From Acidobacteriaceae bacterium (GTDB lineage Bacteria > Acidobacteriota > Terriglobia > Terriglobales > Acidobacteriaceae), in contig JABFXN010000132.1 in assembly GCA_013361705.1 (NCBI GenBank), positions 1 to 36,789 on the forward strand: a DNA stretch of 36,789 nt, in the 5' to 3' direction. A model generated the notes under the pieces. That model had not been told where the DNA came from. It ran no database searches and was given only the letters and a program-made list of their open reading frames with translations. Positions 1-8,391 of the stretch are shown here, piece after piece. Position numbers and translations under genes: made by a program. Numbering within the stretch: the stretch's first letter is position 1; every line of letters starts with the position of its first letter.

Positions 1-264
1 GGTCTTACGCTGCTAATGCTACGCGGTATCCGCCGCTGGCTGTGGCAGGACTGGCGCTCGGTGATGCCGTACCTAGCACTCGTAGTGCTGTTTCCCATTC
101 CGTACTATTTGACGCATGCGTCGATGGACTACCGTCAGCCCATCGAGCCGCAGATCCTGGCTCTCGTCATCGTGGGCCTGGTAGGAATGCAGCCACAGGA
201 AAGCTATGTAGCCGAAGATGAGGATGCATTCGCTGGCGACGTAGAGCTTCAGCCCGCCAACTGA
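1..264 (+). CDS. C-terminal end of a membrane protein, cut by the window edge
   Basis: The reading frame is open from base 1, so the ATG at 16 is probably internal. The visible protein has a basic, Trp-rich stretch (RRWLWQDW), one hydrophobic segment (MPYLALVVLFPIPYYL), a short loop with the words DYRQPIEP, and a second hydrophobic segment (ILALVIVGLVG), followed by an acidic tail. A loop of this kind between the last two membrane spans is common at the C-terminus of GT39/ArnT-like membrane glycosyltransferases. That family assignment is an inference from a short fragment. No function can be given from the visible part alone. Confidence 0.5.
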   Translation, partial: GLTLLMLRGIRRWLWQDWRSVMPYLALVVLFPIPYYLTHASMDYRQPIEPQILALVIVGLVGMQPQESYVAEDEDAFAGDVELQPAN

Positions 265-310
265 ATCGGATGTAGGTGGCAGAGGAACTTCCTCTTGCCA
301 CCTACAGACA

Positions 311-919
311 TCAGATCCTTGCGTGCCTCCGGGGCTTTGCTACAAGAGTCTCCAGGTGAGCCGACAGGGCAGTACGAGCATCATGCAGCGCATCCAGAGT
401 GTGTTCCAGCCTGGTAATCATCACGGCGCCCTCCAGGGTAGAGATGATGATGTTTGCGGTGATCTTCGGAGAAGCGGTGCCCACGATCTCCCCGGTGCGT
501 ATGCCATCCTCCACAATCTTCATCAGGCGCTGCTGCCAATTTTGCAATGTCTTCTTCGCGAGGTGACGTAGCGCCGGGTTGCCGTCGTCACAGTCCATGG
601 CTGTATTCAGCAGGGGGCACCCTCCTGAAACCGGGGACCTTACTTCGACGAAGTTGTCGATGATGTGGCGTAGTTTGCCGAGTGCGGTCGGCACTGCATC
701 CAGCCCTTGCAGGCGGACCTCCAGCACTGTATTCCAGGCAAACTTGAACGACTCCATCGCAAGCTCTTCCTTGCTGCTGAAGTGGCGATAGATGCCGCCT
801 TTTTCCAGGCCGGTGGCTTCCATGAGCTGCGACATGGTGGCCCCCTCGTAGCCATATGCGTTGAATACCGGGGCCGCCTGGGCAATGATGCGTTCGCGCG
901 TCTGCTGGCCTTTTTTCAT
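311..919 (-). CDS. TetR/AcrR family transcriptional repressor
   Basis: This is a one-component repressor, most likely controlling the divergent DHA2 efflux gene at 1027. The N-terminal helix-turn-helix spans roughly residues 5-55 and ends in the typical recognition-helix words TGLEKGGIYRHFSSKEEL. The remaining ~145 residues form the variable ligand-binding domain. I place the start at the ATG at 919, not at the upstream ATG at 946, because AGGAG lies about eight bases before it and the family normally begins with a short basic stretch like MKKGQQTRERI. The 107-bp gap to the efflux gene contains two palindromes that look like its operators, implying autoregulation. The ligand is unknown; for this arrangement it is usually a toxic organic compound that the pump exports. 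Confidence 0.9.
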   Translation of the reverse strand: MKKGQQTRERIIAQAAPVFNAYGYEGATMSQLMEATGLEKGGIYRHFSSKEELAMESFKFAWNTVLEVRLQGLDAVPTALGKLRHIIDNFVEVRSPVSGGCPLLNTAMDCDDGNPALRHLAKKTLQNWQQRLMKIVEDGIRTGEIVGTASPKITANIIISTLEGAVMITRLEHTLDALHDARTALSAHLETLVAKPRRHARI

Positions 920-959
920 TTGAATCGTTCTCCTGCCCGGCTCCATCTTATCTCTACTC

Positions 960-1010
960 GAGACCGTTCGGTCTCATATTTTTGGATGTAAAAAGAGACC
1001 GAACGGTCGC
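960..1010. promoter_or_regulatory. Two palindromic TetR operator candidates
   Basis: Positions 960-975 read GAGACCGTTCGGTCTC, with 7-bp arms around a TT centre. Positions 995-1010 read GAGACCGAACGGTCGC, with arms GACCG/CGGTC around AA. The centres are 35 bp apart, and both lie between the divergent TetR (start 919) and efflux (start 1027) genes. The repeated GACCG-NN-CGGTC words are seen directly. That the TetR protein binds them is an inference from position and symmetry. Confidence 0.75.
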
Positions 1011-1026
1011 ATGGAAGGATGCAGAC

Positions 1027-2610
1027 GTGGCAGAGAACCGAAGGCAGGTGAACCCGTGGGTGGTAGCGCTTACCGTAACCATCGCTACCTTCATGGAGCT
1101 TCTGGATACCTCTATTGCCAATGTGGCTCTGCCGCATATCGCCGGAGGGCTAGGTCGCAGCTTCGATGAGGTGACCTGGATTCTGACGACCTACCTGGTG
1201 GCCAACGCTGTGGTTCTGCCGATGTCGGCCTGGCTGAGCCGCGTCTTCGGCCGCAAGACCTACTACATGCTCTGCGTAGCGCTCTTTACCGTCACCAGCT
1301 TCTTCTGCGGTATCGCGCCCAGCCTGAACGTGATTCTGATCGCGCGTGTTCTGCAGGGAATTGCAGGCGGGGGCCTCGCGCCGGTGGAGCAGGCGATTCT
1401 GGTCGACACCTTCCTGCCTGCTAAGCGGGCCAGCGCTTTTGCGCTTTATACCGTCGCCATCGTCACCGCGCCGGCGATCGGTCCTGTTCTCGGTGGCTGG
1501 ATCACCGACAACTTCAACTGGCGCTGGGTCTTCTTCATCAACATCCCTATCGGCGCTCTGAGCCTGTTCCGTCCGGAGCGTTTTGTGCACGATCCTCCAG
1601 CTTTGGAGGAGGAGCGCCGCACGTTGAAGGCGCAGGGCGGCGGCAAGGTAGACGGCCTCGGTATTGCTCTGATCGGTATCGGCTCGGCTGCGCTTGAGCT
1701 GGTGCTCGACCGCGGCCAGATTGACGATTGGTTTGGAAGCACAACGATCACCTGGCTGTTTGCAATCGCTGTCATTTGCTGGGGGACCGCCATCTGGTGG
1801 GAACTGCGCACCCCAGACCCGATCGTGGAGTTCCGTATGCTTGCAAACCGGAACTTCGCGATTGCCTGCGCCTTTTACTTCATCTTCGGTGTAGGCCTCT
1901 TCGCGACGACCACGATGATCCCGCAGATTCTGCAGAGCCTGTACGGATATCGTGCGCTCGATGCCGGCCTGGTGCTTGGCCCGGGAGCTCTGGTGATTAC
2001 CTTCCTTGCTCCTGTCGCTGCGCAACTGGTGCAGCGCGGGATTGTGCACCCGCGCATGATGATCGGCGCCAGCCTGACTGTCGTCGCCGCCGCAATGTTC
2101 TATTACAGCCGTCTGACGCTGCAGTCTGACTATTTTCATTACGCCCTTGCCCGCGCCTATCAGGGACTGGGATATGCCTTTCTCTTCGTTCCGCTCACGG
2201 TGCTGGCGTACTCGCAGCTGCGGCCCGATCAAAACAATAAGGCGTCTAGCCTGACCAATCTCTTCCGCAACTGGGGTGGCAGCTTCGGTGTGTCCTTCGT
2301 CACCACGATGAGCGAGCGGCGGCAGAACTTCCACGAAGATCGCCTGTCAGCGTACTTCTCTTCATCCAGTGATGCGCTGCAGCAGAATGTGAGGCAGGTT
2401 GCAAGCTATCTTCAGATCCACGGCTTTAGCGTGGCTGACGCCACCCGTGGAGCTTATGTGCAGCTTTATGCGCAATTTGAGGCGCATACCCGCCTGCTTG
2501 GCTTCATGGACTGCTTCCGCTTGATGGGCTGGATCACTCTTCTCGCGGCGCCTTTAGTGCTTCTGGCAAAGCATTTCAGGGTGGGAGGAAAAGCGCCGGC
2601 AGGCCATTGA
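1027..2610 (+). CDS. DHA2-family MFS drug efflux transporter (EmrB/QacA type)
   Basis: This is a proton-coupled exporter of the inner membrane. The protein has about 527 residues with many hydrophobic spans, which fits the 14-helix DHA2 family. The first span carries the family signature MELLDTSIANVALP, followed by the cytoplasmic loop SRVFGRK and, further on, a motif-C-like stretch TAPAIGPVLGGW. The frame could start at TTG 982, but that would run through the second operator. GTG 1027 has GGAAGGA seven bases upstream and is preferred. No EmrA-like adaptor or TolC-type channel lies next to it, so it either works alone or borrows partners. Expression is probably released when the divergent TetR repressor leaves the operators at 960-1010. 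A strong terminator follows directly. Confidence 0.9.
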   Translation: MAENRRQVNPWVVALTVTIATFMELLDTSIANVALPHIAGGLGRSFDEVTWILTTYLVANAVVLPMSAWLSRVFGRKTYYMLCVALFTVTSFFCGIAPSLNVILIARVLQGIAGGGLAPVEQAILVDTFLPAKRASAFALYTVAIVTAPAIGPVLGGWITDNFNWRWVFFINIPIGALSLFRPERFVHDPPALEEERRTLKAQGGGKVDGLGIALIGIGSAALELVLDRGQIDDWFGSTTITWLFAIAVICWGTAIWWELRTPDPIVEFRMLANRNFAIACAFYFIFGVGLFATTTMIPQILQSLYGYRALDAGLVLGPGALVITFLAPVAAQLVQRGIVHPRMMIGASLTVVAAAMFYYSRLTLQSDYFHYALARAYQGLGYAFLFVPLTVLAYSQLRPDQNNKASSLTNLFRNWGGSFGVSFVTTMSERRQNFHEDRLSAYFSSSSDALQQNVRQVASYLQIHGFSVADATRGAYVQLYAQFEAHTRLLGFMDCFRLMGWITLLAAPLVLLAKHFRVGGKAPAGH

Positions 2611-2615
2611 GATTC

Positions 2616-2660
2616 GTTAAATACAAAGAGACTCCCATCGGGAGTCTCTTCGTATTTAAC
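2616..2660. terminator. Bidirectional intrinsic terminator
   Basis: A long hairpin sits between two convergent genes. The outer arms GTTAAATAC/GTATTTAAC enclose the inner arms AGAGACTCCC/GGGAGTCTCT with loop ATC. The A/T-rich outer arms supply a U-tract on either strand, so it can end both the efflux gene and the Gly-rich protein gene. Confidence 0.85.
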
Positions 2661-2673
2661 AAGGAGTTGCGAC

Positions 2674-3312
2674 TTACATGTGTGAGTCGGCCGTGGTTGT
2701 CGATGATGCGGACTCACTGGCATGAATGTCAGCGTTCGCTTGCTTCGTAGCCTTCTTCGCCTCCGCCTTAGCATCGGTGCCAGCTGCCGCGGTGCTCTGG
2801 ATCGCCTTACCAAGGCTGACGGCCTTCGAGCCGGTCATCTGTGACTGCAGGCTGGCGAAGGGGATGTTGAGATTCTGCGCCACATGCATGGCCGCAACGC
2901 AGTTGCCAAGGTTCTTGAAGCCTGAGCAGGCGGTCTGAAGGCTGCCGCCGGGGATCGAGACACCGCTCTTACCTAGGGATGAGGTGAGCGATGAGTTGAG
3001 ATGAGTATTGGTCAACACCGCATCAGGAGATTGCCGGGATGCGTTGACGTTGGCGGATGTTGCTCCGTTCGCGCCCACATTGGTGCGACCGGCGCCTGCG
3101 TTGGCGCCAAGCCCTGCGCCTGTACCGGCGCCAACACTACCGGTGCCCAGATTGCCGGTGCCCAGACCAGCGCCTGAACCGACACCCGCACCCGCACCAC
3201 CGCCGAGCCCTGCGCTACCGCCAATGGGGTGACCGCGCTGCGCAAAAGCGGCAACGCTGAAGAAAAACATGAGGGAGAGAGCAAGAGAATGCGTCCGATA
3301 TGACTTTTTCAT
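2674..3312 (-). CDS. Exported Gly/Ala-rich protein of unknown function
   Basis: I do not recognise a family for the whole protein (212 residues). Residues 1-24 are a clear Sec signal peptide (basic MKKSYR, hydrophobic core, cleavage near AFA-Q). Residues ~27-80 are a low-complexity run built almost only from G, A, S, T, L, N and V with recurring GAG/GLG words. Residues ~85-160 form a compact conserved-looking module with two cysteines (TACSGFKNLGNCVAAMHVA) and a segment NLNIPFASLQSQMTG. The tail is Ala/Lys/Ser-rich. GGAGG lies eight bases before the ATG. The Cys pair could form a disulfide outside the cytoplasm. A cell-surface or periplasmic role is an inference from the signal peptide alone. 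Confidence 0.8.
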   Translation of the reverse strand: MKKSYRTHSLALSLMFFFSVAAFAQRGHPIGGSAGLGGGAGAGVGSGAGLGTGNLGTGSVGAGTGAGLGANAGAGRTNVGANGATSANVNASRQSPDAVLTNTHLNSSLTSSLGKSGVSIPGGSLQTACSGFKNLGNCVAAMHVAQNLNIPFASLQSQMTGSKAVSLGKAIQSTAAAGTDAKAEAKKATKQANADIHASESASSTTTADSHM

Positions 3313-3644
3313 TTTTTTAATTCCTCCAACGGCTGAGATCGTATTGCCGAATCAGGGAAGGCCGGGCGACGTGCCAGGAGAGATGCTCCAGACCGTATAC
3401 CGGCCCTTTCTGGTCGAGCGTGAACCAATGTGTTGGGAACACATCGGAGCGGGATAGCCGACCTGACAGAACCAGACACAGCCTTGAATCAATAGTTGCA
3501 ATTCTTTGAAAAGAAGGATCGTAGGGAAAGAAATGCGGGTTACGGAGGTAACAGATCAAGAACCCAGGATCCGAGTGACGCACCTAAGTAGCGACGTCTT
3601 CAGCGCCTCATAGGCAACCAAAAACAGTGCTTGTTGTACTCTGA
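3313..3644. other. Intergenic stretch without a recognisable gene
   Basis: About 330 bases separate two divergent genes. It must hold promoters for both, but I see no convincing -35/-10 pair. A GGCCGG...CCGGCC pairing near 3361-3406 could fold, but there is no known RNA family I can match. Confidence 0.4.
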
Positions 3645-4313
3645 ATGAGTTTCAGAGGGACCGTATTGAGCGCTGACGTTGTTCGTATGCATCCGGATGA
3701 ACCGGAACCGGAGCTGGTGGCGTATGTTGCCGAACGCCTGAATCAGGGCGATGTGGTCGGTATGCCGACCGACACCTTTTACGGGCTAGCCGTGGATCCC
3801 GTTAACCTTCGTGCTGTTGAGCGTATCTACGAGATCAAAAAACGCGCAAAGTACAAACCGTTGAGCCTGCTTCTTTCTGAGGTGTCGCAGTCGTATGAGT
3901 TGGCGCGGGATCTCGATACCGCCTTCGATCGTTTGACAGAGAAGTTCTGGCCTGGTCCCTTGACCATCATTGTGAAGGCCGGCGGCAAATTGCCTCTGCG
4001 CGTTACCGCCCAGACGGGCAACGTCGCGCTACGCGTACCGGAGGCAGCGATTCCTCGGGCAGTGGTTGCCAAGCTCGGATTGCCGATTACGGCAACGGCG
4101 GCAAACATGTCGGGACTGCCGGAGTGCACGCATGCCAACGGGGTCCAGGAGCAGATCGGCGATCAGATTCCGCTGATTATTGACGGTGGGCCCACATCCC
4201 GGACCCTGCCGACGACCATTGTCGACCTCAGCGGCGGCGGTTCATCCTGGATGATTTTGCGTGAAGGCGCGATCCCGACTCACGAGATTGCGCTTGCACT
4301 GCAACGGGCCTGA
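3645..4313 (+). CDS. tsaC: L-threonylcarbamoyladenylate synthase (TsaC/Sua5/YrdC)
   Basis: The enzyme makes threonylcarbamoyl-AMP from Thr, bicarbonate and ATP, the first step of the t6A37 modification of ANN-decoding tRNAs. The protein is 222 residues, the short form with a single YrdC domain and no C-terminal Sua5 extension. Family words are visible in order: GMPTDTFYGLAVD, the KKRAKYKPLSLL substrate-binding segment, RLTEKFWPGPLT, NVALRVP, ITATAANMSG, and a C-terminal TTIVDLS...LREGAI. No strong Shine-Dalgarno precedes ATG 3645; an in-frame ATG at residue 15 is an alternative start. It stands alone, followed by a 114-bp repeat element. Confidence 0.93.
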   Translation: MSFRGTVLSADVVRMHPDEPEPELVAYVAERLNQGDVVGMPTDTFYGLAVDPVNLRAVERIYEIKKRAKYKPLSLLLSEVSQSYELARDLDTAFDRLTEKFWPGPLTIIVKAGGKLPLRVTAQTGNVALRVPEAAIPRAVVAKLGLPITATAANMSGLPECTHANGVQEQIGDQIPLIIDGGPTSRTLPTTIVDLSGGGSSWMILREGAIPTHEIALALQRA

Positions 4314-4318
4314 TCGTT

Positions 4319-4432
4319 AGAACATTTCTCCTGTAGGTGTAGTGTAGGGCCTTTGCATCTATGGGCGTTTTCCTCAGTGAAAACGCCGCTGCACGCTGCT
4401 CTCGGGATACCCAGCAACAGGAGAAATGCTCT
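4319..4432. repeat. 114-bp palindromic intergenic repeat, copy 1
   Basis: This is the first of three same-length copies (others at 10754 and 18111). The terminal arms AGAACATTTCTCCTGT and ACAGGAGAAATGCTCT pair at 15 of 16 positions. An inner hairpin GGCGTTTT/AAAACGCC is shared with copy 2; copy 3 has one mismatch there. The conserved blocks GTAGGGC, GAAAACGCCGCTGCAC and CCCAGCAACAG are identical or nearly so in all three. It starts just after the tsaC stop codon. Confidence 0.85.
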
Positions 4433-4464
4433 GATACTTGTCATGCTTCGTATGATGGAAGCAC

Positions 4465-5109
4465 ATGCCTGAACGAAAACGGCACTTCTGGCGATGGTTG
4501 CTGCTCCTGGTTTTATTGGCGGCCCTCTCGTGGTGCGCCTGGGTTTATCACCAGATTGTGCAGGTCGCGCAGGAAGATCAGGCCCAACCCGCAGATGCGA
4601 TTGCGGTGTTTGGCGCGGCCGAGTATGGGGGCCGGCCCTCCCCCGTATTGCACGCACGGTTGGATAAAGCTGTGGCGCTCTATCGCAGACAGATCGCTCC
4701 GGTCATCGTGACACTCGGCGGAGGTACAGAGAAGGACTCCGGCCGGACCGAGGGCGGAGTCGGCCGGGATTACCTGTTGGCCGAGGGTGTGCCCTTCGAA
4801 CAGATAATTCCCGAGACCCGCTCCATCGACACAGAACAACAGGTGGAGGTTCTGGCCGAGATAGCACGCACGCAAAACTGGCAGCATATCGTGGTGGTCA
4901 GTGACGGATCGCATCTCTTTCGCATCCGCGAGCTGTGCCGTCAGGCCGGTTTGAATGTCTGGACCTCGCCTCGCTCTATTTATGGACGCATCAGCCCCTG
5001 GGACTACCGGATGCGCATTGTGCATGAGATTGTCAGCTATACCGCTGTTCGGCTCCACATTCCCGCTAGCTTTGTCCATCGCTGGTGGATCGGGGCGGAG
5101 GATCTGTAG
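4465..5109 (+). CDS. Membrane-anchored DUF218 protein (YdcF/SanA/ElyC superfamily)
   Basis: One N-terminal membrane helix (residues ~10-28, LLLLVLLAALSWCAWVY) is followed by a soluble DUF218 domain of ~180 residues. Typical words are ADAIAVFGAAEYGGRPSPVL, the Gly-rich turn VTLGGGTEKD, the SIDTEQQVEVLAEIA segment and VVVSDGSHLFR. The helix-then-domain layout resembles SanA/ElyC-type envelope proteins, which are linked to cell-envelope integrity in enterobacteria; the biochemical activity of the family is poorly defined. The domain would face the periplasm. ATG 4465 follows a weak GGAAG. The nearest neighbours give no functional hint. Confidence 0.85.
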   Translation: MPERKRHFWRWLLLLVLLAALSWCAWVYHQIVQVAQEDQAQPADAIAVFGAAEYGGRPSPVLHARLDKAVALYRRQIAPVIVTLGGGTEKDSGRTEGGVGRDYLLAEGVPFEQIIPETRSIDTEQQVEVLAEIARTQNWQHIVVVSDGSHLFRIRELCRQAGLNVWTSPRSIYGRISPWDYRMRIVHEIVSYTAVRLHIPASFVHRWWIGAEDL

Positions 5110-5131
5110 CCTTAGGTCCGGCTCCAGATTT

Positions 5132-6037
5132 TTACCGGAGCAATCCAATCCCCGCCGCCGCAGCAATCGCCGCGACCAATGTCGATAAAAAGTTCACCAG
5201 GTCATTGCCCAGCCAGCCCGCCCGTTCCACGGTCGCTCCCAGGAACGTGTCGACGAAGAGGCCAAGAACTCCGGCGAAGAAGGCGACTGCCGCTACCTTC
5301 GGAGTCAGCAGGAGGGCCCACCAACCGATCCCGGTCACAATTGCCGCTCCGGTAACGCCCGCGAAGGTGCCCACCATCGAGATAGCGCCGTCCGTTCCCG
5401 GCGGAACGCGACGAAATCCAAGCCACGGTTCTCCGCCGAAGACCTGTCCGATCTCTGAAGAGATGGTGTCAGCCGTCGCTTCGGCCAAGGCTGCCAGACA
5501 TGCTGCCAGCGATGCGAAGTAGCTGAAGGGGTAGGGAAGTTTGAAAAATTTGCCAAACAGCCATGCACCAAGCCAGGTGACGATCAGCGCCGCGACAGCC
5601 AGGTTGGCGGCGACTTGCGACGCCGTTCTTCCGTGCTTCGGCTCGGCCAGACCCGCACGCTCTTTCTCCGCACGGCGAACCCGTGTCGCTGCCCAGGTCA
5701 GAAGGAAGAGCGCCAGTAATGGAGTCAGAGCGGAATGCAGCAGGTTGCTGTTGTAGTCACGAGTCCAGGCGATCAGGTCGAAGCAGACCAGCGCTCCCAT
5801 CAGGCAGCCACCCAGCGTCGCCGACCGCAGGGCGAAAACCACCATCGCGAAAGCCACGGCAATCGCAAGAGGCCCTGCAACGAAGGGAAATCCCGCGCGT
5901 CCAAAACTGAAGACAAAGATGGAATAGCAGGTCAGCAGCAGGGTGCAGGCGCAGGCGGCCGTCAGTAACTGTGACTGCAGCCGGTCACGGGATGCCGGGA
6001 TGGTTTTTCCGGGGATAGAGAGTGTGGTCTGGCTCAT
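5132..6037 (-). CDS. DUF92 family integral membrane protein (TMEM19/VTE6-like)
   Basis: The protein has 301 residues and about seven or eight hydrophobic segments. The C-terminal half carries the DUF92 signatures: AEATADTISSEIGQVFGG, PPGTDGAISMVGTFAG, LGLFVDTFLGATVERAG and GNDLVNFLSTL. The plant member VTE6 is a phytyl-phosphate kinase that salvages phytol for tocopherol; bacterial members are mostly uncharacterised but may act on a prenyl phosphate. The conserved Asp, Glu and Asn residues inside membrane segments would fit a CTP- or metal-dependent kinase. It is divergent from the lipoprotein gene at 6100, and the two share a gap of about 60 bp. The precise substrate here is unknown. Confidence 0.85.
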   Translation of the reverse strand: MSQTTLSIPGKTIPASRDRLQSQLLTAACACTLLLTCYSIFVFSFGRAGFPFVAGPLAIAVAFAMVVFALRSATLGGCLMGALVCFDLIAWTRDYNSNLLHSALTPLLALFLLTWAATRVRRAEKERAGLAEPKHGRTASQVAANLAVAALIVTWLGAWLFGKFFKLPYPFSYFASLAACLAALAEATADTISSEIGQVFGGEPWLGFRRVPPGTDGAISMVGTFAGVTGAAIVTGIGWWALLLTPKVAAVAFFAGVLGLFVDTFLGATVERAGWLGNDLVNFLSTLVAAIAAAAGIGLLR

Positions 6038-6099
6038 GCACCTGTGATTTACAATCGGCTTTGAGCATATCGGACCTTGGTCTGTGTTTGGGAGATGGT

Positions 6100-7422
6100 T
6101 TGGCGTCAGAAGTGCGGTACGGAAAGAGAGTGCTGGCGAAGGCCGGTGCAGTGTTGGCGGCGGCGGCAGCGCTGGTTCCGTTGAGCGGTTGCGGCAATAC
6201 GTATCGCGCCGTCGTGAGCTCCATCAACCCCGTTGGCCCGGCGACCCAGCCGCAGAAGCTGCTGGCTGTGGTCTCGGATCCAGGAAGCGGACAGCCCGGT
6301 CTGATCACGGTTGTTGATTTCTCCGGAGACACGGTTCTGGCGATTGCGAATATTGCTCCGAAGCCGACGTATTTCGATCTGGCTCCGGCGAGCAACGGCG
6401 GTACGGGATACTCCCTGCATACCAGCTCCAGCGGTACGGTGATGAATAACTTTGACGTCTCGCCTTCGTTGAAGACGAACATCGTGTATTCCACGACGTT
6501 GTTCTCCAATGCGAACGCGAACTCGCTGTTCGCGACCTCCTCGGGAGCGTTCGTCAGCGAGCTTGGACGGTCCGCCGTTGGCCAGATCATCGGTGGTTCA
6601 CCGGCTTCGCTGCGCCAGGAGTATGACGTTGCGGCCAATCCGCAGTACGTTGTGGGTCTTACCACCGGCACGCGCTACTACGCGATCAGCCAGGGTTCAG
6701 GCTCTACCGGTTCGGTGGCCGCGATTGATACCTCGACCAACACGATCTCCAGCTCCATCAACGTCGGCACTCAGCCTGTCTATGGTGTGATGACCTCCGA
6801 TGCGAAGCGCGTCTTTGTGATGAACAAGGGCAGCAATACCGTGTCGGTGATCAACTCACAGGCCAATACTGCTGACGTCGCGCATCCCACCATCACCGTG
6901 GGTACTGCCCCTGTCTGGGCCGATGTGGTCAGCACCATCAACGAGCTTCTGGTCCTGAACCAGGGTTCGACGACCAGCTCTCTCAGTGTGGTCAGCATCC
7001 CGCTCTGCAACGCCAACAGCTCGACGAGCAACCCGAACTGCGACACCAACAACCCGGTGGATGCGACAGATTTCGGCACGGTTGTGGCTACGGTGCCGCT
7101 GGGCACCAACTGCACCCAGGTATCGGCGCTGCAGGACGGAACCCGTGCTTACGTCATGTGCAACGACGATCCCACGGCATCTGATGCCAACAACGGTCTG
7201 GTCTACGTCGTCAATCTGACCACGAACACCGTGACGGCGAAGGTGAAGGTGGTCGGTCATCCGAACTGGATCACCGCGGTTACCGGCACGCCGAAAGGCA
7301 AGGTCTATACCACTGCCAGCGACTCACACTTTCTCACGGTCATCGATACCAGCACCGATACGCGTTATACGACGATCGATATTCTCGGCAACGGTGTATC
7401 CGTACGTCGCAACGCGCAGTAA
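6100..7422 (+). CDS. Exported YncE-like beta-propeller lipoprotein
   Basis: The protein begins with a signal peptide of basic residues (RYGKR), an Ala-rich core and the lipobox PLSGC, so it should be a lipidated, envelope-anchored protein. The rest is a series of ~45-residue blades with YncE-type words: GSVAAIDTSTNTISSSINVGTQPVYGV, KRVFVMNKGSNTVSVIN, GLVYVVNLTTNTVTAKVKVVGHP, and a last TVIDTSTD. That is a six- or seven-bladed propeller. The frame is open from ATG 6022, but that start would overlap the divergent gene and add 26 residues before the signal peptide. TTG 6100, with GGGAG just upstream, gives a normal signal peptide and is preferred. Ligand unknown; such propellers are abundant in Acidobacteria. 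Confidence 0.82.
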   Translation: MASEVRYGKRVLAKAGAVLAAAAALVPLSGCGNTYRAVVSSINPVGPATQPQKLLAVVSDPGSGQPGLITVVDFSGDTVLAIANIAPKPTYFDLAPASNGGTGYSLHTSSSGTVMNNFDVSPSLKTNIVYSTTLFSNANANSLFATSSGAFVSELGRSAVGQIIGGSPASLRQEYDVAANPQYVVGLTTGTRYYAISQGSGSTGSVAAIDTSTNTISSSINVGTQPVYGVMTSDAKRVFVMNKGSNTVSVINSQANTADVAHPTITVGTAPVWADVVSTINELLVLNQGSTTSSLSVVSIPLCNANSSTSNPNCDTNNPVDATDFGTVVATVPLGTNCTQVSALQDGTRAYVMCNDDPTASDANNGLVYVVNLTTNTVTAKVKVVGHPNWITAVTGTPKGKVYTTASDSHFLTVIDTSTDTRYTTIDILGNGVSVRRNAQ

Positions 7423-7444
7423 CGCACAAGAATCGAAGTTCAAG

Positions 7445-7477
7445 AAGAAGGGCGGCCGCTGGCCGCCCTTCTTTCGT
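7445..7477. terminator. Strong intrinsic terminator between convergent genes
   Basis: This is a perfect 13-bp stem (AAGAAGGGCGGCC/GGCCGCCCTTCTT) with a three-base loop GCT, followed on the + strand by TCGTTTATT. It lies 23 bp after the propeller gene and can also serve the anti-sigma gene from the other side. Confidence 0.88.
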
Positions 7478-7521
7478 TTATTCAACCATTCAATGATTGA
7501 ATTCTTCAATTCCTTCCAGAA

Positions 7522-8391
7522 CTACATTCCAACCATGATGATCGGTAGTGTCGGAACCTGTGAGCCGCCGCGGTTCTCGACGGTAACCCCGAATGCCTTT
7601 GCATTCACGCCCTTCGGCACCTCCGGCAGCACGATCGCGGCGTTGCCGCGCTCGTCGGGCAGGAAGGTGCCGGCAGGGATCGGCGAGCGGTCTGTCTCCG
7701 ACGGGATGATCCACAGTTCATAGGTCTTGTCCGGCGTTACCGTAGCGATGTTGCTGGCCAGGAAGAGCAGCATACCGCTATCGGGGCGATAGATTACGCG
7801 TCCGGTTGGCGATGGAGCAGTCTCTGCCCGCGTGAGGGTTACACGCTGGGTCGTCTTGTCGGAAAGAGAATCCAGAATCTCTCGTGCCCTGGCCGCATCT
7901 TCTGACAGGCTGGCCATCTGCGCCGCATTCATGCGCAGGCTGCGCTGCAGCTCTTCACGCTGGCGATAGAGGTGGTAGCCGCCAAAGGCCAGTCCGGCCG
8001 CTACAGCCCATCCTGCCCAGCCAAAGATGATGGCGCCGATGCTTGCTTTGCGCGGAGTTTCGTCATACTCGTCGAAGCCGGATGCTCCATAGCCGGCAAA
8101 GGGAACAGAGCCTTCAGCGCCTGTTGGACTCAGTGCCGTTTCAGGCTGGGGCACGACTCGTTTTTCACGGCTGACCTGCGTCATTAGCCGCTGACGCGCC
8201 AGGACAGGAGGCGTCTGCATCTCTGCCGTATGGGCAAAGGCTGCAAGGTCACCCTGGATGGTCGCCAGCTCACGGCGGCATTCCGGACAGTGGCGTACGT
8301 GTGCTTCTACGAGAGCCGTTTCCTCGGGCGTGAGGAACTGCATGGCGTAGAGCGCCAGGTCATCGGCCAATATGTGCTTGGGCTCGATCAT
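7522..8391 (-). CDS. Anti-sigma factor, zinc-finger plus RskA-type domain
   Basis: This single-span membrane protein should hold the adjacent ECF sigma factor inactive. The N-terminus has a ZAS zinc-binding motif (HVRHCPECRREL, residues ~32-43) in a helical domain. A membrane helix follows at ~120-142 (AIIFGWAGWAVAAGLAFGGY), then a short coiled segment, then a C-terminal RskA domain of ~100 residues with the words YELWIIPS, PIPAGTF, NAAIVLPEVPKGVNAKAFGVTVE. The order matches the SigK-RskA pair described in mycobacteria. Its ATG overlaps the sigma stop codon by four bases, so the two are translationally coupled. Release would require regulated proteolysis in response to an unknown envelope signal. 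Confidence 0.92.
   Translation of the reverse strand: MIEPKHILADDLALYAMQFLTPEETALVEAHVRHCPECRRELATIQGDLAAFAHTAEMQTPPVLARQRLMTQVSREKRVVPQPETALSPTGAEGSVPFAGYGASGFDEYDETPRKASIGAIIFGWAGWAVAAGLAFGGYHLYRQREELQRSLRMNAAQMASLSEDAARAREILDSLSDKTTQRVTLTRAETAPSPTGRVIYRPDSGMLLFLASNIATVTPDKTYELWIIPSETDRSPIPAGTFLPDERGNAAIVLPEVPKGVNAKAFGVTVENRGGSQVPTLPIIMVGM

Noticed and set aside
1150-2334. 394-codon frame on the minus strand inside the efflux gene
   Set aside because: It is antisense to a clear MFS protein, is rich in R, Q and D without any domain pattern, and is a by-product of GC-rich codon use.
3317-3583. 88-codon minus-strand frame in the 3313-3644 gap
   Set aside because: No ribosome site, no domain, and it would sit directly before the Gly-rich gene without a recognisable relation. 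Treated as chance.
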